Source: Ignatzschineria larvae DSM 13226
GTDB lineage: Bacteria > Pseudomonadota > Gammaproteobacteria > Cardiobacteriales > Wohlfahrtiimonadaceae
Direction: 5' to 3'
Length of the DNA stretch: 64,000 nucleotides
NCBI RefSeq assembly: GCF_038500265.1
Contig: NZ_CP150637.1
Coordinates: 2,474,501 to 2,538,500, forward strand
Each line of letters begins with the position of its first letter. The stretch's first letter is position 1. The notes under the pieces were generated by a model. It did no database searches. It worked only from the letters and a program-made list of their open reading frames with translations, and had not been told where the DNA came from. A program made the position numbers and the translations under genes. This document shows, piece after piece, positions 51,683 through 59,947 of the stretch.

Positions 51683-52471
51683 ATGCATAAATCTCCACAA
51701 CCGCATCGGGCCCGTAAACGCTTTGGGCAAAACTTCTTGGTCGATGAGAGTATTATTTTCCAAATTATTCAGAGTATTATGCCAATGCCGGGAGATCATC
51801 TTGTTGAGATTGGGCCGGGCTTAGGGGCAATGACGCGCCCGCTCTTGCAAGCAGCGAAAAAGATGACGGTGATAGAGTTAGATCGAGATCTGATTGAATA
51901 TCTCCGTTCACTTGATGGTTTAACGGTGATTAATGAAGATGTACTGCAGGTCGATTTGACAAAATTAGCGCCTAAAGGTGAGAAGCTTCGAGTGGTGGGA
52001 AATCTACCTTATAACATCTCAACGCCGATTATCTTCCATCTTCTATCGAATGTTGCCTTGATTAGCGATATGCATTTTATGCTTCAAAAAGAGGTGATTG
52101 AGCGTATGGCGGCAATGCCTGGCGATAGTGCTTTTAGTCGACTTTCCATTATGGTGCAACGTTATTGTGAAGTGGTTCCTCTTCTTGAGATCCCTCCTCA
52201 ATCCTTTGACCCAGCGCCAAAAGTGATGAGTCAATTTGTGCGTTTAATTCCTTATGAGGGGAATCCTTACGGAATTGAGAGTGATGATGATTTCTTTGAG
52301 ATTGTGAAAGCCGCTTTTTCGATGAAACGTAAAATGCTGCGTAATAATTTAAAAGGGTTGTTAACTGAGGCAGAGATTGAAGCTTTAGGTATCGCTCCGA
52401 CCATTCGAGCGGAGAATTTGGCGATTGAGGATTTTGTCAAACTCAGTAATTATTTCTCAAATCGTAAATAA
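51683..52471 (+). CDS. rsmA: 16S rRNA dimethyladenosine transferase RsmA (KsgA)
   Basis: A 262-residue SAM-dependent methylase that dimethylates two adjacent adenines near the 3' end of 16S rRNA. Motif I EIGPGLGAMTRPLL, the acidic VIELDRDLIEYL, and catalytic NLPYNIS are present, with the N-terminal KRFGQNFLVD signature. AGAGAG precedes the ATG. Length is normal. Confidence 0.96.
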   Translation: MHKSPQPHRARKRFGQNFLVDESIIFQIIQSIMPMPGDHLVEIGPGLGAMTRPLLQAAKKMTVIELDRDLIEYLRSLDGLTVINEDVLQVDLTKLAPKGEKLRVVGNLPYNISTPIIFHLLSNVALISDMHFMLQKEVIERMAAMPGDSAFSRLSIMVQRYCEVVPLLEIPPQSFDPAPKVMSQFVRLIPYEGNPYGIESDDDFFEIVKAAFSMKRKMLRNNLKGLLTEAEIEALGIAPTIRAENLAIEDFVKLSNYFSNRK

Positions 52472-52677
52472 TTAGAGGTTTAGAATTGTTTTGATATTAT
52501 TTGAAAGTGTTTTGAAAGCGCTCTGAAGAGCGGTAGATAGAGATCAATCAATGCGCTTTCTTGCTAGGGATAATGTTGGAATAATGCGATAATAGCGAAA
52601 CTGTAATGCACTTAATTAAGAGCCTATTTTATCTCTGATTTTACAAAATAGCTCAATGAAATAGCGAGAGACCACGT

Positions 52678-54162
52678 ATGAAAGATGATATTTATGCAGT
52701 GATTGATTTAGGATCAAATAGTTTTCACATGGCGGTAATGCAGGAAGATAATGGTCGGATTTTAGTGGTCGATCGGATTAAGGAGATGGTGCAGTTAGGT
52801 TATGGCTTACTTGATGGTGGCGGTTTAGATCCTGTTGTGCGCGAGCGGGCGCTTCATTGCCTTCGCAAATTTCGTGAGCGTTTAGTCACCATTGCACCGA
52901 GTAATCGCCGGGCAGTAGGGACCTTAACACTTCGTAAGCTGAAAGATCCTAGTTTTATCCGTGAAGCAGAGCAAGCGCTAGGGATGCCGATTGATATTAT
53001 TTCAGGACGAGAAGAAGCGCGATTGATCTATTTGGGCGTTTCACAATATATTCACTTAGAGGATCAAGAGCAAGATCTCTTTGTGATCGATATTGGTGGT
53101 GGTAGTACGGAATTTATTTTAGGGCATAAGAGTGCGATCAAAGCCGCTTATAGCCAAGATGTGGGTTGTGTCAATATGACTCGGAAGTTCTTTGCAAAAG
53201 GGGAGTTTACACGAGCGAATTATGAACAAGCATTCACCTATGTTGAATCAGAATTACAATCGCTACGTTATTTGATTCCATACAAAAATGCGCATTTTGT
53301 TGGGGCATCCGGTACGATTAAAACGCTTGGCACATTAGTCTCAGTTTTTGGTCCTCAAGAAGAATTTATTACCGCGGCATCGCTTGATCATCTAGTAGAG
53401 AAGTTTATTGAGCTTGGTAAAACTAAAAAAATTGCGAAGAGTTTTGATTTAAGTGAACCACGAGCCGATGTCGTTGGGGCTGGATTGGTCATTTTACAAG
53501 CTGCTTTTAAAACACTCTCTATTGAAAAAATGGCAGTGACCAATGTGGCGCTTCGAGAAGGTATTCTGTTTGACCTTTTAGGACGCGTCCATCAAAAAGA
53601 TCGCCGAGATGAGACGATTCAGGCGTTAATTGCAAGATTAGGGGCGGATGAAGAGCAGGCTCGAAGAGTGGCGATTACTAGTATGAAATTGGTAAAGATG
53701 CTGAAAAATTCAAAAGGCGATCAGATTGAATTATCCGATGAAGCAGTTCGTTATCTCAAATGGGCTTCTTATCTTCACGAAATAGGTTTAGCAATTTCCC
53801 ATCACCGACAATATAAACATTCTGCCTATCTGGTTGAGCACGCAGACTTAGACGGTTTTAGTAAGCAGGATCAGAAAATTTTAGCAACGATGATTCGTTA
53901 TCAACAGCGGAAAATCGATCCTTCTGCTTTTGAAGGGATGCCCGATTACTTGCTACTGATAACCTGCTTACTTCGTATCTCTGTCCTATTCAATCGAGGT
54001 CGCTATTTGAAAGAATCCCCGAATGTGGAGATCTCCCTTTCGAAAGATGAGATCAAGTTACAATTTGAAAAAGGTTGGCTTAAAGAGCATCCCCTATTTA
54101 GAGAAGATCTTTTAAGTGAGCAGAAATATTTAAAGCAGATCGGCACAGCGCTTACGTGGTAG
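52678..54162 (+). CDS. ppx: Exopolyphosphatase (Ppx/GppA family)
   Basis: A 494-residue phosphatase that removes terminal phosphates from polyphosphate, or pppGpp if GppA-like. The actin-like ATPase-fold motifs are DLGSNSFHMAV, SGREEARLIYLG, DIGGGSTEFILG and GASGTIKTLG. The C-terminal HD-like domain (from about residue 310) has HEIGLAISHHRQYKHSAYL. Ppx and GppA cannot be separated with certainty from sequence alone; length favours Ppx. Its own terminator follows. Confidence 0.9.
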   Translation: MKDDIYAVIDLGSNSFHMAVMQEDNGRILVVDRIKEMVQLGYGLLDGGGLDPVVRERALHCLRKFRERLVTIAPSNRRAVGTLTLRKLKDPSFIREAEQALGMPIDIISGREEARLIYLGVSQYIHLEDQEQDLFVIDIGGGSTEFILGHKSAIKAAYSQDVGCVNMTRKFFAKGEFTRANYEQAFTYVESELQSLRYLIPYKNAHFVGASGTIKTLGTLVSVFGPQEEFITAASLDHLVEKFIELGKTKKIAKSFDLSEPRADVVGAGLVILQAAFKTLSIEKMAVTNVALREGILFDLLGRVHQKDRRDETIQALIARLGADEEQARRVAITSMKLVKMLKNSKGDQIELSDEAVRYLKWASYLHEIGLAISHHRQYKHSAYLVEHADLDGFSKQDQKILATMIRYQQRKIDPSAFEGMPDYLLLITCLLRISVLFNRGRYLKESPNVEISLSKDEIKLQFEKGWLKEHPLFREDLLSEQKYLKQIGTALTW

Positions 54163-54229
54163 TTCTCTGTCAATAGCCGTAAACTGTTTGATCAGTACAA
54201 TATACAATCAGAATAAAGATTTAAAATGG

Positions 54230-54256
54230 AAAGGGCGATGATCTGTCGCCCTTTTT
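54230..54256 (+). terminator. Rho-independent terminator of ppx
   Basis: AAAGGGCGA and TCGCCCTTT form a 9-bp stem with a 7-nt loop (54230-54254), ending in a T run. Confidence 0.9.
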
Positions 54257-54303
54257 GTCTGTGTGAAACTGACATCGAAATCGAAATTGTAATTGGAAGT
54301 AGA

Positions 54304-55233
54304 TTATGATCGATTCTGAATCAGAAAATCTGGCACAATACCCGATTCTTCAATAAAAGGCATGGGATCTTTCCCGCGTAAGAAACCCCAATCGGCTTTT
54401 AGAAGCGTCTTACAGCCTGCCATATTGCCGCCTAAAATATCGGTATGCAGTGTATCACCTACCATAAGTACCCGAGCTGGATCAAAATCCCCAACGACAG
54501 ATCGAATTCGCTCAAAAGCGGCATCGTATGTATTTGTAAAAGGTTTACCGCAATAGTAGATCTTAAGATCGGGAATTGCTTTTAATAATTCGATCGCATA
54601 GAAGCCTGGTTCCACTGAAAAGCTGTTTTCAAGCGGTGCGCTGATATCCGGATTACCGATAATGATCGGTCTTGCACGTTTTTGCAAAGCGTCTGTTAAT
54701 CTCATTTGCCATTCATTATTCCAAACGCCGGCAGCGAGGAAGATAAATCCATCAACGGTATCGATATTATCTTGCGTCAAGAGTTCACATTTTGCCGGTA
54801 ATCGTTCAATGAACGCATCTTCGCCCACAATCACGCCCCAAGTGCCACCTTGTTTTGTAAGGGGTAAGGTAGGGAGCAAGCGTTCAACCCCATCTCGAGA
54901 TGAAACGATATACTCTGCCGGAATATCATATCCAAGCTTCGGGTATGCTTTCGCGCGTACATCTGTTGGATAAGAAGCCCCATTAGTGAGAATAAAGAGC
55001 TCTTTTCCTGCCGCTTTCAGTTGCTTTAGCGTATTGGGCATATGTTGAATGGCGCTACCACCGACATTGAGAACGCCAAAGCCATCGAGGAGTAAAATAT
55101 CATACTGATCTTGAATCGAGAGCAGAGAATCGACCTTTTGCATTCTCTTTTCTGGCATCGCTTGATTCGGAAAGAGGCGCTTTGGGTTGTAATATTCGTG
55201 ATAGAGGGACCAAACTTGAGCAAAATTGAGCAT
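54304..55233 (-). CDS. HAD-superfamily class IIA hydrolase
   Basis: A 309-residue cytoplasmic phosphatase-like protein. Motif I reads LLLDGFGVL: nucleophile Asp50 is present, but the usual second Asp (position +2) is Phe52. Motif II is ILTNGAS (about 85), and motif III is VGDTLHTDILGGNMAGC. The capping domain lies between II and III, as in NagD-like class IIA enzymes. A +2 non-Asp residue also occurs in the TIGR01459 group, to which this seems related. The substrate is unknown. AGGAG precedes the ATG. Confidence 0.82.
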   Translation of the reverse strand: MLNFAQVWSLYHEYYNPKRLFPNQAMPEKRMQKVDSLLSIQDQYDILLLDGFGVLNVGGSAIQHMPNTLKQLKAAGKELFILTNGASYPTDVRAKAYPKLGYDIPAEYIVSSRDGVERLLPTLPLTKQGGTWGVIVGEDAFIERLPAKCELLTQDNIDTVDGFIFLAAGVWNNEWQMRLTDALQKRARPIIIGNPDISAPLENSFSVEPGFYAIELLKAIPDLKIYYCGKPFTNTYDAAFERIRSVVGDFDPARVLMVGDTLHTDILGGNMAGCKTLLKADWGFLRGKDPMPFIEESGIVPDFLIQNRS

Positions 55234-55502
55234 GCAGACTCCTATTTATGTAGTGTTATCTGAGAAAGCGCTGAGGAAGCGGTATGGGATTAGCAAGCGT
55301 TATTTTACCATAGCCATTGTCGGCTTCCCAATGAGAGGCTTGAAACGCCCTTTGAAGGGACAGAAGAAATTCGTCATCAGTTTTTTGAAACCTTTATTAT
55401 CACTATTTGATTGAGATATCGAAGGTTAGATTTTTAAAACAGTAAGATAGCAATATATTTTTATTTCTCCCCCTCCTTTTTTATCAAGAAAGAGGATAGA
55501 CT

Positions 55503-56876
55503 ATGGAGATTATTAGCCACTTTGGGGTTTTTGTGCGTCGTTACAATGTTGTTGTAATTAAATTGTTTGCAAGTTATGTGATTCCTACTGTTCTTGCGAT
55601 GTTTATTAGCGGGACTTATCAGATTGTTGATGGTTTCTTTGTGGGTCACTTTATTGGAGTTTCAGGATTAGCGGCAATTAATATCGGCTGGTCCTATATT
55701 ACCCTTCTATTAGGCTTTGGTTTCTTGGTGGGCGTGGGGATTGGTAGCCTTTACTCTATTGCCAAAGGCGAAGAGGACGATGAGAAAGCACGAAAAATCC
55801 TTGGGCAAGCCCTATTTTTACAGTTTATCCCCGGTATTTTAATCGGAACCGCACTCTACTTTTTAGCCCCTTGGTTGGTTACTATTTTGGGTGTTGAAGG
55901 TACCGCAGCGGATATGGCGGAAATCTTTATCCGTGCATTCTCGTTTGCTGCCCCTTTTGTAATTGGAAGCCTTGCAATGCCTTTTATTGTGCGTAATGTG
56001 GGAACACCACTGCGCTCAACTTGTTACATTGCTGCCGGCGTAACGGTGAATATCCTACTCTCATTTTTGCTTATTTCTTACTTTAAGATCGGAATCTTAG
56101 GGGCCGCGCTTGCCAGTATCGGTGGTGAGATGGTGGCAATGGTGTTAGGAGGCTATTATGTGCTCAAGCAGAGTGAAGAGAAGTTCTCTTGGCATCACTT
56201 TAAGCCCGATTTTAAATTATTAGGTTCGATTTTGTTAACGGGTAGCTCGGCCTTTTTCACCTTTATCTATATCGGTTTTATTATGACGCTGCACCATAAA
56301 TTCCTAATGGAATATGGGGGCACAGTTGCTGTGTCTGCGTATACGATCGCCGGATACCTATTAACGATCTACTACTTTGCAGTGGAAGGCGTTGCCAATG
56401 GCTCACAGCCGTTGATTAGCCGGTTTTATGGGGAGGAGCGGGTGCGCTCGGCGCGTTTTGTGACGCGATTGATGATCTATGTAGGATTAGGTTTAGGGAT
56501 TATTATTACCGCATTATTGCTCATTTTCCCACGCTTCTTTACAAGCTGGTTCACGGATGATCCTGAGCTTGTTGCGGTTACGGTCTATGCGCTTCGTTTA
56601 CATTTAGCAGTACTCTTTTTAGATGGGCTATTTGTGACCGCAACAATGTTCTTCCAAGCCATTGGAGAAGGGCAGAAAGCGCTCTTTATTTCGCTTGGAA
56701 ATCTGCTGCTGCAAGTGCCTTTCCTCTTTATTCTGCCGAAATTCTGGGGGCTCGATGGTGTTTGGCTCACAATGCCGATCGCCACTGTGATCCTCGCGAT
56801 TCCGGTAGCCTATATCTTCTATCACCGTTATCAACGGATCAATGATGATGAATTTGTTGTGGAATTAGGGGGATAG
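55503..56876 (+). CDS. MATE-family multidrug exporter, MepA-like
   Basis: A 457-residue membrane protein with 12 hydrophobic segments. The start (SYVIPTVLAMFISGTYQIVD, then GFFVGHF) and the internal repeat near residue 240 fit the MepA group of the MATE family, a branch different from the DinF-like protein at 37.8 kb. The segment GVGIGSLYSIAKGEEDDEKA is typical. GAGGATA precedes the ATG. It stands alone, ending opposite a Cys-rich protein gene, with only short palindromes (56909-56925, 56925-56938) in the 62-bp gap. Confidence 0.88.
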   Translation: MEIISHFGVFVRRYNVVVIKLFASYVIPTVLAMFISGTYQIVDGFFVGHFIGVSGLAAINIGWSYITLLLGFGFLVGVGIGSLYSIAKGEEDDEKARKILGQALFLQFIPGILIGTALYFLAPWLVTILGVEGTAADMAEIFIRAFSFAAPFVIGSLAMPFIVRNVGTPLRSTCYIAAGVTVNILLSFLLISYFKIGILGAALASIGGEMVAMVLGGYYVLKQSEEKFSWHHFKPDFKLLGSILLTGSSAFFTFIYIGFIMTLHHKFLMEYGGTVAVSAYTIAGYLLTIYYFAVEGVANGSQPLISRFYGEERVRSARFVTRLMIYVGLGLGIIITALLLIFPRFFTSWFTDDPELVAVTVYALRLHLAVLFLDGLFVTATMFFQAIGEGQKALFISLGNLLLQVPFLFILPKFWGLDGVWLTMPIATVILAIPVAYIFYHRYQRINDDEFVVELGG

Positions 56877-56938
56877 CGATTACCCTCATCTTTAATGAAT
56901 TATTGAATGATTCATTGAATGAATCGGATTAAGATCCG

Positions 56939-57670
56939 TCAACGAATCGCTTTTTGACAGAGATTGTAATTAAACAGAATGCCTTTCTCTGTTGTTGCGT
57001 AAGTTTCTGCATCGCTCGGTGGGAGGTAAACTTCCTCATTGAGCGCAATCGTTGGCGCTAATACTTCAAGGCAGAGTTCAGGCTGTTGCTGATGATAGAG
57101 CGTCAGCGCTAAATCGCTACGAATCGAATCTTTGAGTATGAAATCAAGATAAAAATCGCATTGGGTTAATACTTTGTTTAGGATATTCTCTGCATCTGCA
57201 TAGCGCTTTTGATCATAGAATTGCTTGAAGCGATTGCGCTCTTTTTGGATATTATTATGAGTGCAATAAGTGGGTGGAATTTTAAACTCTCCAAAGAGAA
57301 AGGCACGCGCACCACAATATTGTTGGCAAGCCTCACTATATTGCTCACTGAGAACATCTAGTCGTAGTTGATGGCCTTGCATCTTGAAAGATAAAAGGCA
57401 TTGATCAGAAGTATCTTCATGAATTACAACACCGATCTGTTCGTTATTGTGAATCATATCTGCATCTCTAATATAACCATCTGCATAACAAGAATGACTA
57501 TTCGCCCCAAGAATATCCACTTCAAAATATTGCCGATGTCGTTTTTCGGTAATCGTGAGCGTGCTACCGCCGTTATTCCCCACATATTTTCCCACAGGTA
57601 ATTGCGCATAACCCCAATTAAGTAGGAGTGTGATAATCAGCAATGAAACTAGAAATGGCCATTTTTGCAT
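56939..57670 (-). CDS. Exported Cys-rich protein of unknown function
   Basis: A 243-residue protein with a signal peptide (1-22, cleavage after YA). The mature part has eight Cys, some in a CxxxCGA arrangement (EACQQYCGARAFLFGEF), which suggests disulfide bonds in the periplasm. The first half is predicted beta-rich (VGKYVGNNGGSTLTITE), resembling small periplasmic inhibitor-like folds; the second half is helical with repeat-like stretches (RFKQFYDQKRYADAENILNK). I recognise no named family. It lies 56 bp downstream of the XRE gene and could be co-transcribed with the nuclease cassette. Confidence 0.75.
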   Translation of the reverse strand: MQKWPFLVSLLIITLLLNWGYAQLPVGKYVGNNGGSTLTITEKRHRQYFEVDILGANSHSCYADGYIRDADMIHNNEQIGVVIHEDTSDQCLLSFKMQGHQLRLDVLSEQYSEACQQYCGARAFLFGEFKIPPTYCTHNNIQKERNRFKQFYDQKRYADAENILNKVLTQCDFYLDFILKDSIRSDLALTLYHQQQPELCLEVLAPTIALNEEVYLPPSDAETYATTEKGILFNYNLCQKAIR

Positions 57671-57726
57671 TGTGATGATCTCGATAGTTTGAAGGCAATA
57701 TTTATATCTGTTCGATATAGATTAGA

Positions 57727-58608
57727 TTAACAGGCTTCTGTTTTTTGAGATACTTGGTAATCAATCAGTAGCGCAAGCGGTGTATTAATCAATGCGATTT
57801 TTGTGCTTTGAATAAAATGTTGATTACTCTCGATAGACTTTGAAATATTGAGCATTATAGGCATTTGCTGATCTCTAATATTCTGATATATCTCGGCGAT
57901 AAAGTGAGGTGCAATGGGATTAGTAATATTGTTTTGTACTTGAATGATATGCGTGTTATAGAGTAGATCAGGTAGTTGTGCCCCTATGTAAATCTCGTGA
58001 TAATGGCAAATTGATTCAACTTTCTCCCTAAAACCATCGCTATATTGATCACTCGCCATATAACCGAAAGGATCTTGATCTTTGTGCATTAATGCGCGGT
58101 AGAGTTCTAAACTATATCCTTGGATATCCCAATCATTGGACGCACTCTGTTGATCTTCTTTTTGTTGATGAATTAACTCAACAGAATCAGTGTGCATCAC
58201 ATTTATAAAAAGTAAGCGATTATTTAAGGTTTCAATAGAGATCCAAGGATGGATTGTTGAACTTTGGGTTAACTGCTTTGCAGCAGATTGCTGACTTTTA
58301 AGAGAGATCGGAAACCAAAGAGCGTTTTCGTGGCTCTGTAAGTGGATACAAATATGTCCCCAAAAAGCATCAATGGTCGAATTATTTACAAAGAAATGTC
58401 CAGTTCTAGGATACGCCCGTAAGGGATAATCGCCTCTTAATTCTTCGACACTTGTTTTAAATAAAAGCGCCATATCCCGTAGATCACGGATCTCGGGGAA
58501 AGCCGTGCCACTTTCCCAATTTTCAATGTCAATAACAGAAAGTTGTAGTTCTTTTGCTAGAGTTTCTTGTGAGTATTGTAGTGCTTGTCGAAATTGTTGT
58601 ATGAGCAT
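57727..58608 (-). CDS. XRE-type HTH protein with unknown C-terminal domain
   Basis: A 293-residue protein. Residues 1-60 are a Cro/C1-type helix-turn-helix (FRQALQYSQETLAKELQLS, then ENWESGTAFPEIRDLRDMA). The remaining 230 residues form an unidentified domain, with FFVNNSTIDAFWGHICIHL near residue 72. The start lies 16 bp after the nuclease stop, so the two are almost certainly co-transcribed. It could repress the cassette, as is common for nuclease or toxin operons, but this is inference from arrangement only. Confidence 0.78.
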   Translation of the reverse strand: MLIQQFRQALQYSQETLAKELQLSVIDIENWESGTAFPEIRDLRDMALLFKTSVEELRGDYPLRAYPRTGHFFVNNSTIDAFWGHICIHLQSHENALWFPISLKSQQSAAKQLTQSSTIHPWISIETLNNRLLFINVMHTDSVELIHQQKEDQQSASNDWDIQGYSLELYRALMHKDQDPFGYMASDQYSDGFREKVESICHYHEIYIGAQLPDLLYNTHIIQVQNNITNPIAPHFIAEIYQNIRDQQMPIMLNISKSIESNQHFIQSTKIALINTPLALLIDYQVSQKTEAC

Positions 58609-58624
58609 TCATCGATCCCCTCTT

Positions 58625-59812
58625 TTAAGGTTGAGCTAATAACTGCTCAATACGCGTTTTGATCCGATTACAAACATCCCCTGCTAAAGACGGGTTTTGG
58701 ATAATTTTTCTGAAGTTTTTCCCAATGCCAAATAATGCTGCTCTTTTTCTATAGTCTTGAGGGGACTCTTCTTGCAAAGAAGGCATGTCTTCGCCGATGT
58801 AGAGCGCTATTACACCAAGGGATATGGTATTTTTTCTTGTTTTAGCACGATTGTAAAAAGAGAGGGAGATGTTTTTATAATCCTTACCTTTAGGCTTTTG
58901 TAGCCATAACTCTAAACTGCTAGGTGTAATCTCTTTTGCCGAAGGATCTTCAATTAATAATTCGTGGAAATCAGGTATGCTATAGATTGTATTGACAATA
59001 TGATTCGCCCAAATTTTGTTGATATTTTGAGAGATCATTGCAGAAAATTGCAACAACTCTGTAATATCGGAAGATGTTTTGCTGAGAATAAAATCCGAGA
59101 AGGAAGTTATCTGTTGTTGAGTTGTCATCTTATTTAACCTATTTAAAATAATTTTGTATTCATTAAATGCATTTGTGAGATTGGCAATGTTATAGGTTTG
59201 AGCTAAACAGGCTTCAACCCATTGAGAAATAGTGTCTTGGTAACTTATTGCGTAGTAGTCAATTAAATGTTTATTTTTGATGAGCTGAGATCGATCTTCT
59301 GATAATTGATAATCCCCTAAAGAATAAGTACTTGGGTGTTTCCCCTTTAGAGAGAGATAAGCAACAATAATATTGCTTCCATCGGTTTCTTCATTTTGAA
59401 TTATTCTTTGTTGGATAGACTCAATATAGCGTTCGATCTGTTTTTTTTGATCAGTGGCATATAGCTTATTTTCAAGTATTAGATAAGTCGTTCCATCTTC
59501 GATTAGAAGATCAATACTATCTTTTTCACGATGGACGGAGATATTATCAAGATTGAATTGTGATAGTAGTTTAGGATTAATCGCCAAGAGAAATTCTTTC
59601 AAATATAAGGTTTCTTGAAAATGTGTTCCATTAGGATTAATCATTGAATGAATAAATCGAGAATGTAATCTCGTTTCATCATGAATGCTTAAAAAGGCAC
59701 TGATAAGGCTATAGTTATTTTTTCCTTGCCTGACTTCTGCTTCTCTTTTTTGCAAGAATAACTGATAGTTATCGAGTTGTTTTTGGATGATATTAATGGG
59801 TAAAGTAGTCAT
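58625..59812 (-). CDS. PD-(D/E)XK nuclease superfamily protein (PDDEXK_4-like)
   Basis: A 395-residue protein. The N-terminal part shows E46, then HSRFIHSMINPNGTH (50-64), a pattern common in the PDDEXK_4 group, and the catalytic set D101 (SIDLLIEDG), E114 and K116 (LILENKLYA), followed by Q and E residues on a helix (DQKKQIERYI). The C-terminal half is helical and unassigned. Such lone nucleases are often found in anti-phage or defence cassettes. It is the first gene of a two-gene unit with the XRE protein. Nucleic-acid cleavage is predicted from the motif, not proven. Confidence 0.78.
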   Translation of the reverse strand: MTTLPINIIQKQLDNYQLFLQKREAEVRQGKNNYSLISAFLSIHDETRLHSRFIHSMINPNGTHFQETLYLKEFLLAINPKLLSQFNLDNISVHREKDSIDLLIEDGTTYLILENKLYATDQKKQIERYIESIQQRIIQNEETDGSNIIVAYLSLKGKHPSTYSLGDYQLSEDRSQLIKNKHLIDYYAISYQDTISQWVEACLAQTYNIANLTNAFNEYKIILNRLNKMTTQQQITSFSDFILSKTSSDITELLQFSAMISQNINKIWANHIVNTIYSIPDFHELLIEDPSAKEITPSSLELWLQKPKGKDYKNISLSFYNRAKTRKNTISLGVIALYIGEDMPSLQEESPQDYRKRAALFGIGKNFRKIIQNPSLAGDVCNRIKTRIEQLLAQP

Positions 59813-59849
59813 GTTTAATTTAAATATTAATGATATTATCTATCATAAT

Positions 59850-59889
59850 AAATAATTAAAAAGCCAATGTACATCGATACATTGGCTTT
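59850..59889 (-). terminator. Terminator of the EptA-like gene
   Basis: AAAGCCAATGTA (59860-59871) and TACATTGGCTTT (59878-59889) form a 12-bp perfect stem followed by a T run on the minus strand. Confidence 0.88.
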
Positions 59890-59947
59890 AATCTTAATGC
59901 GTTATGCTATTTTTGATTCTTGAACCTATTATTCTGAAGATAGGGTT

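Noticed and set aside
55226-55414. 62-residue open frame between the HAD gene and the MATE gene
   Set aside because: It overlaps the HAD start on the other strand, has no ribosome-binding site, and resembles nothing known.
56909-56938. Short palindromes between the MepA-like gene and the Cys-rich protein gene as a terminator
   Set aside because: Neither palindrome is followed by a T run on either strand, so I do not call a terminator.
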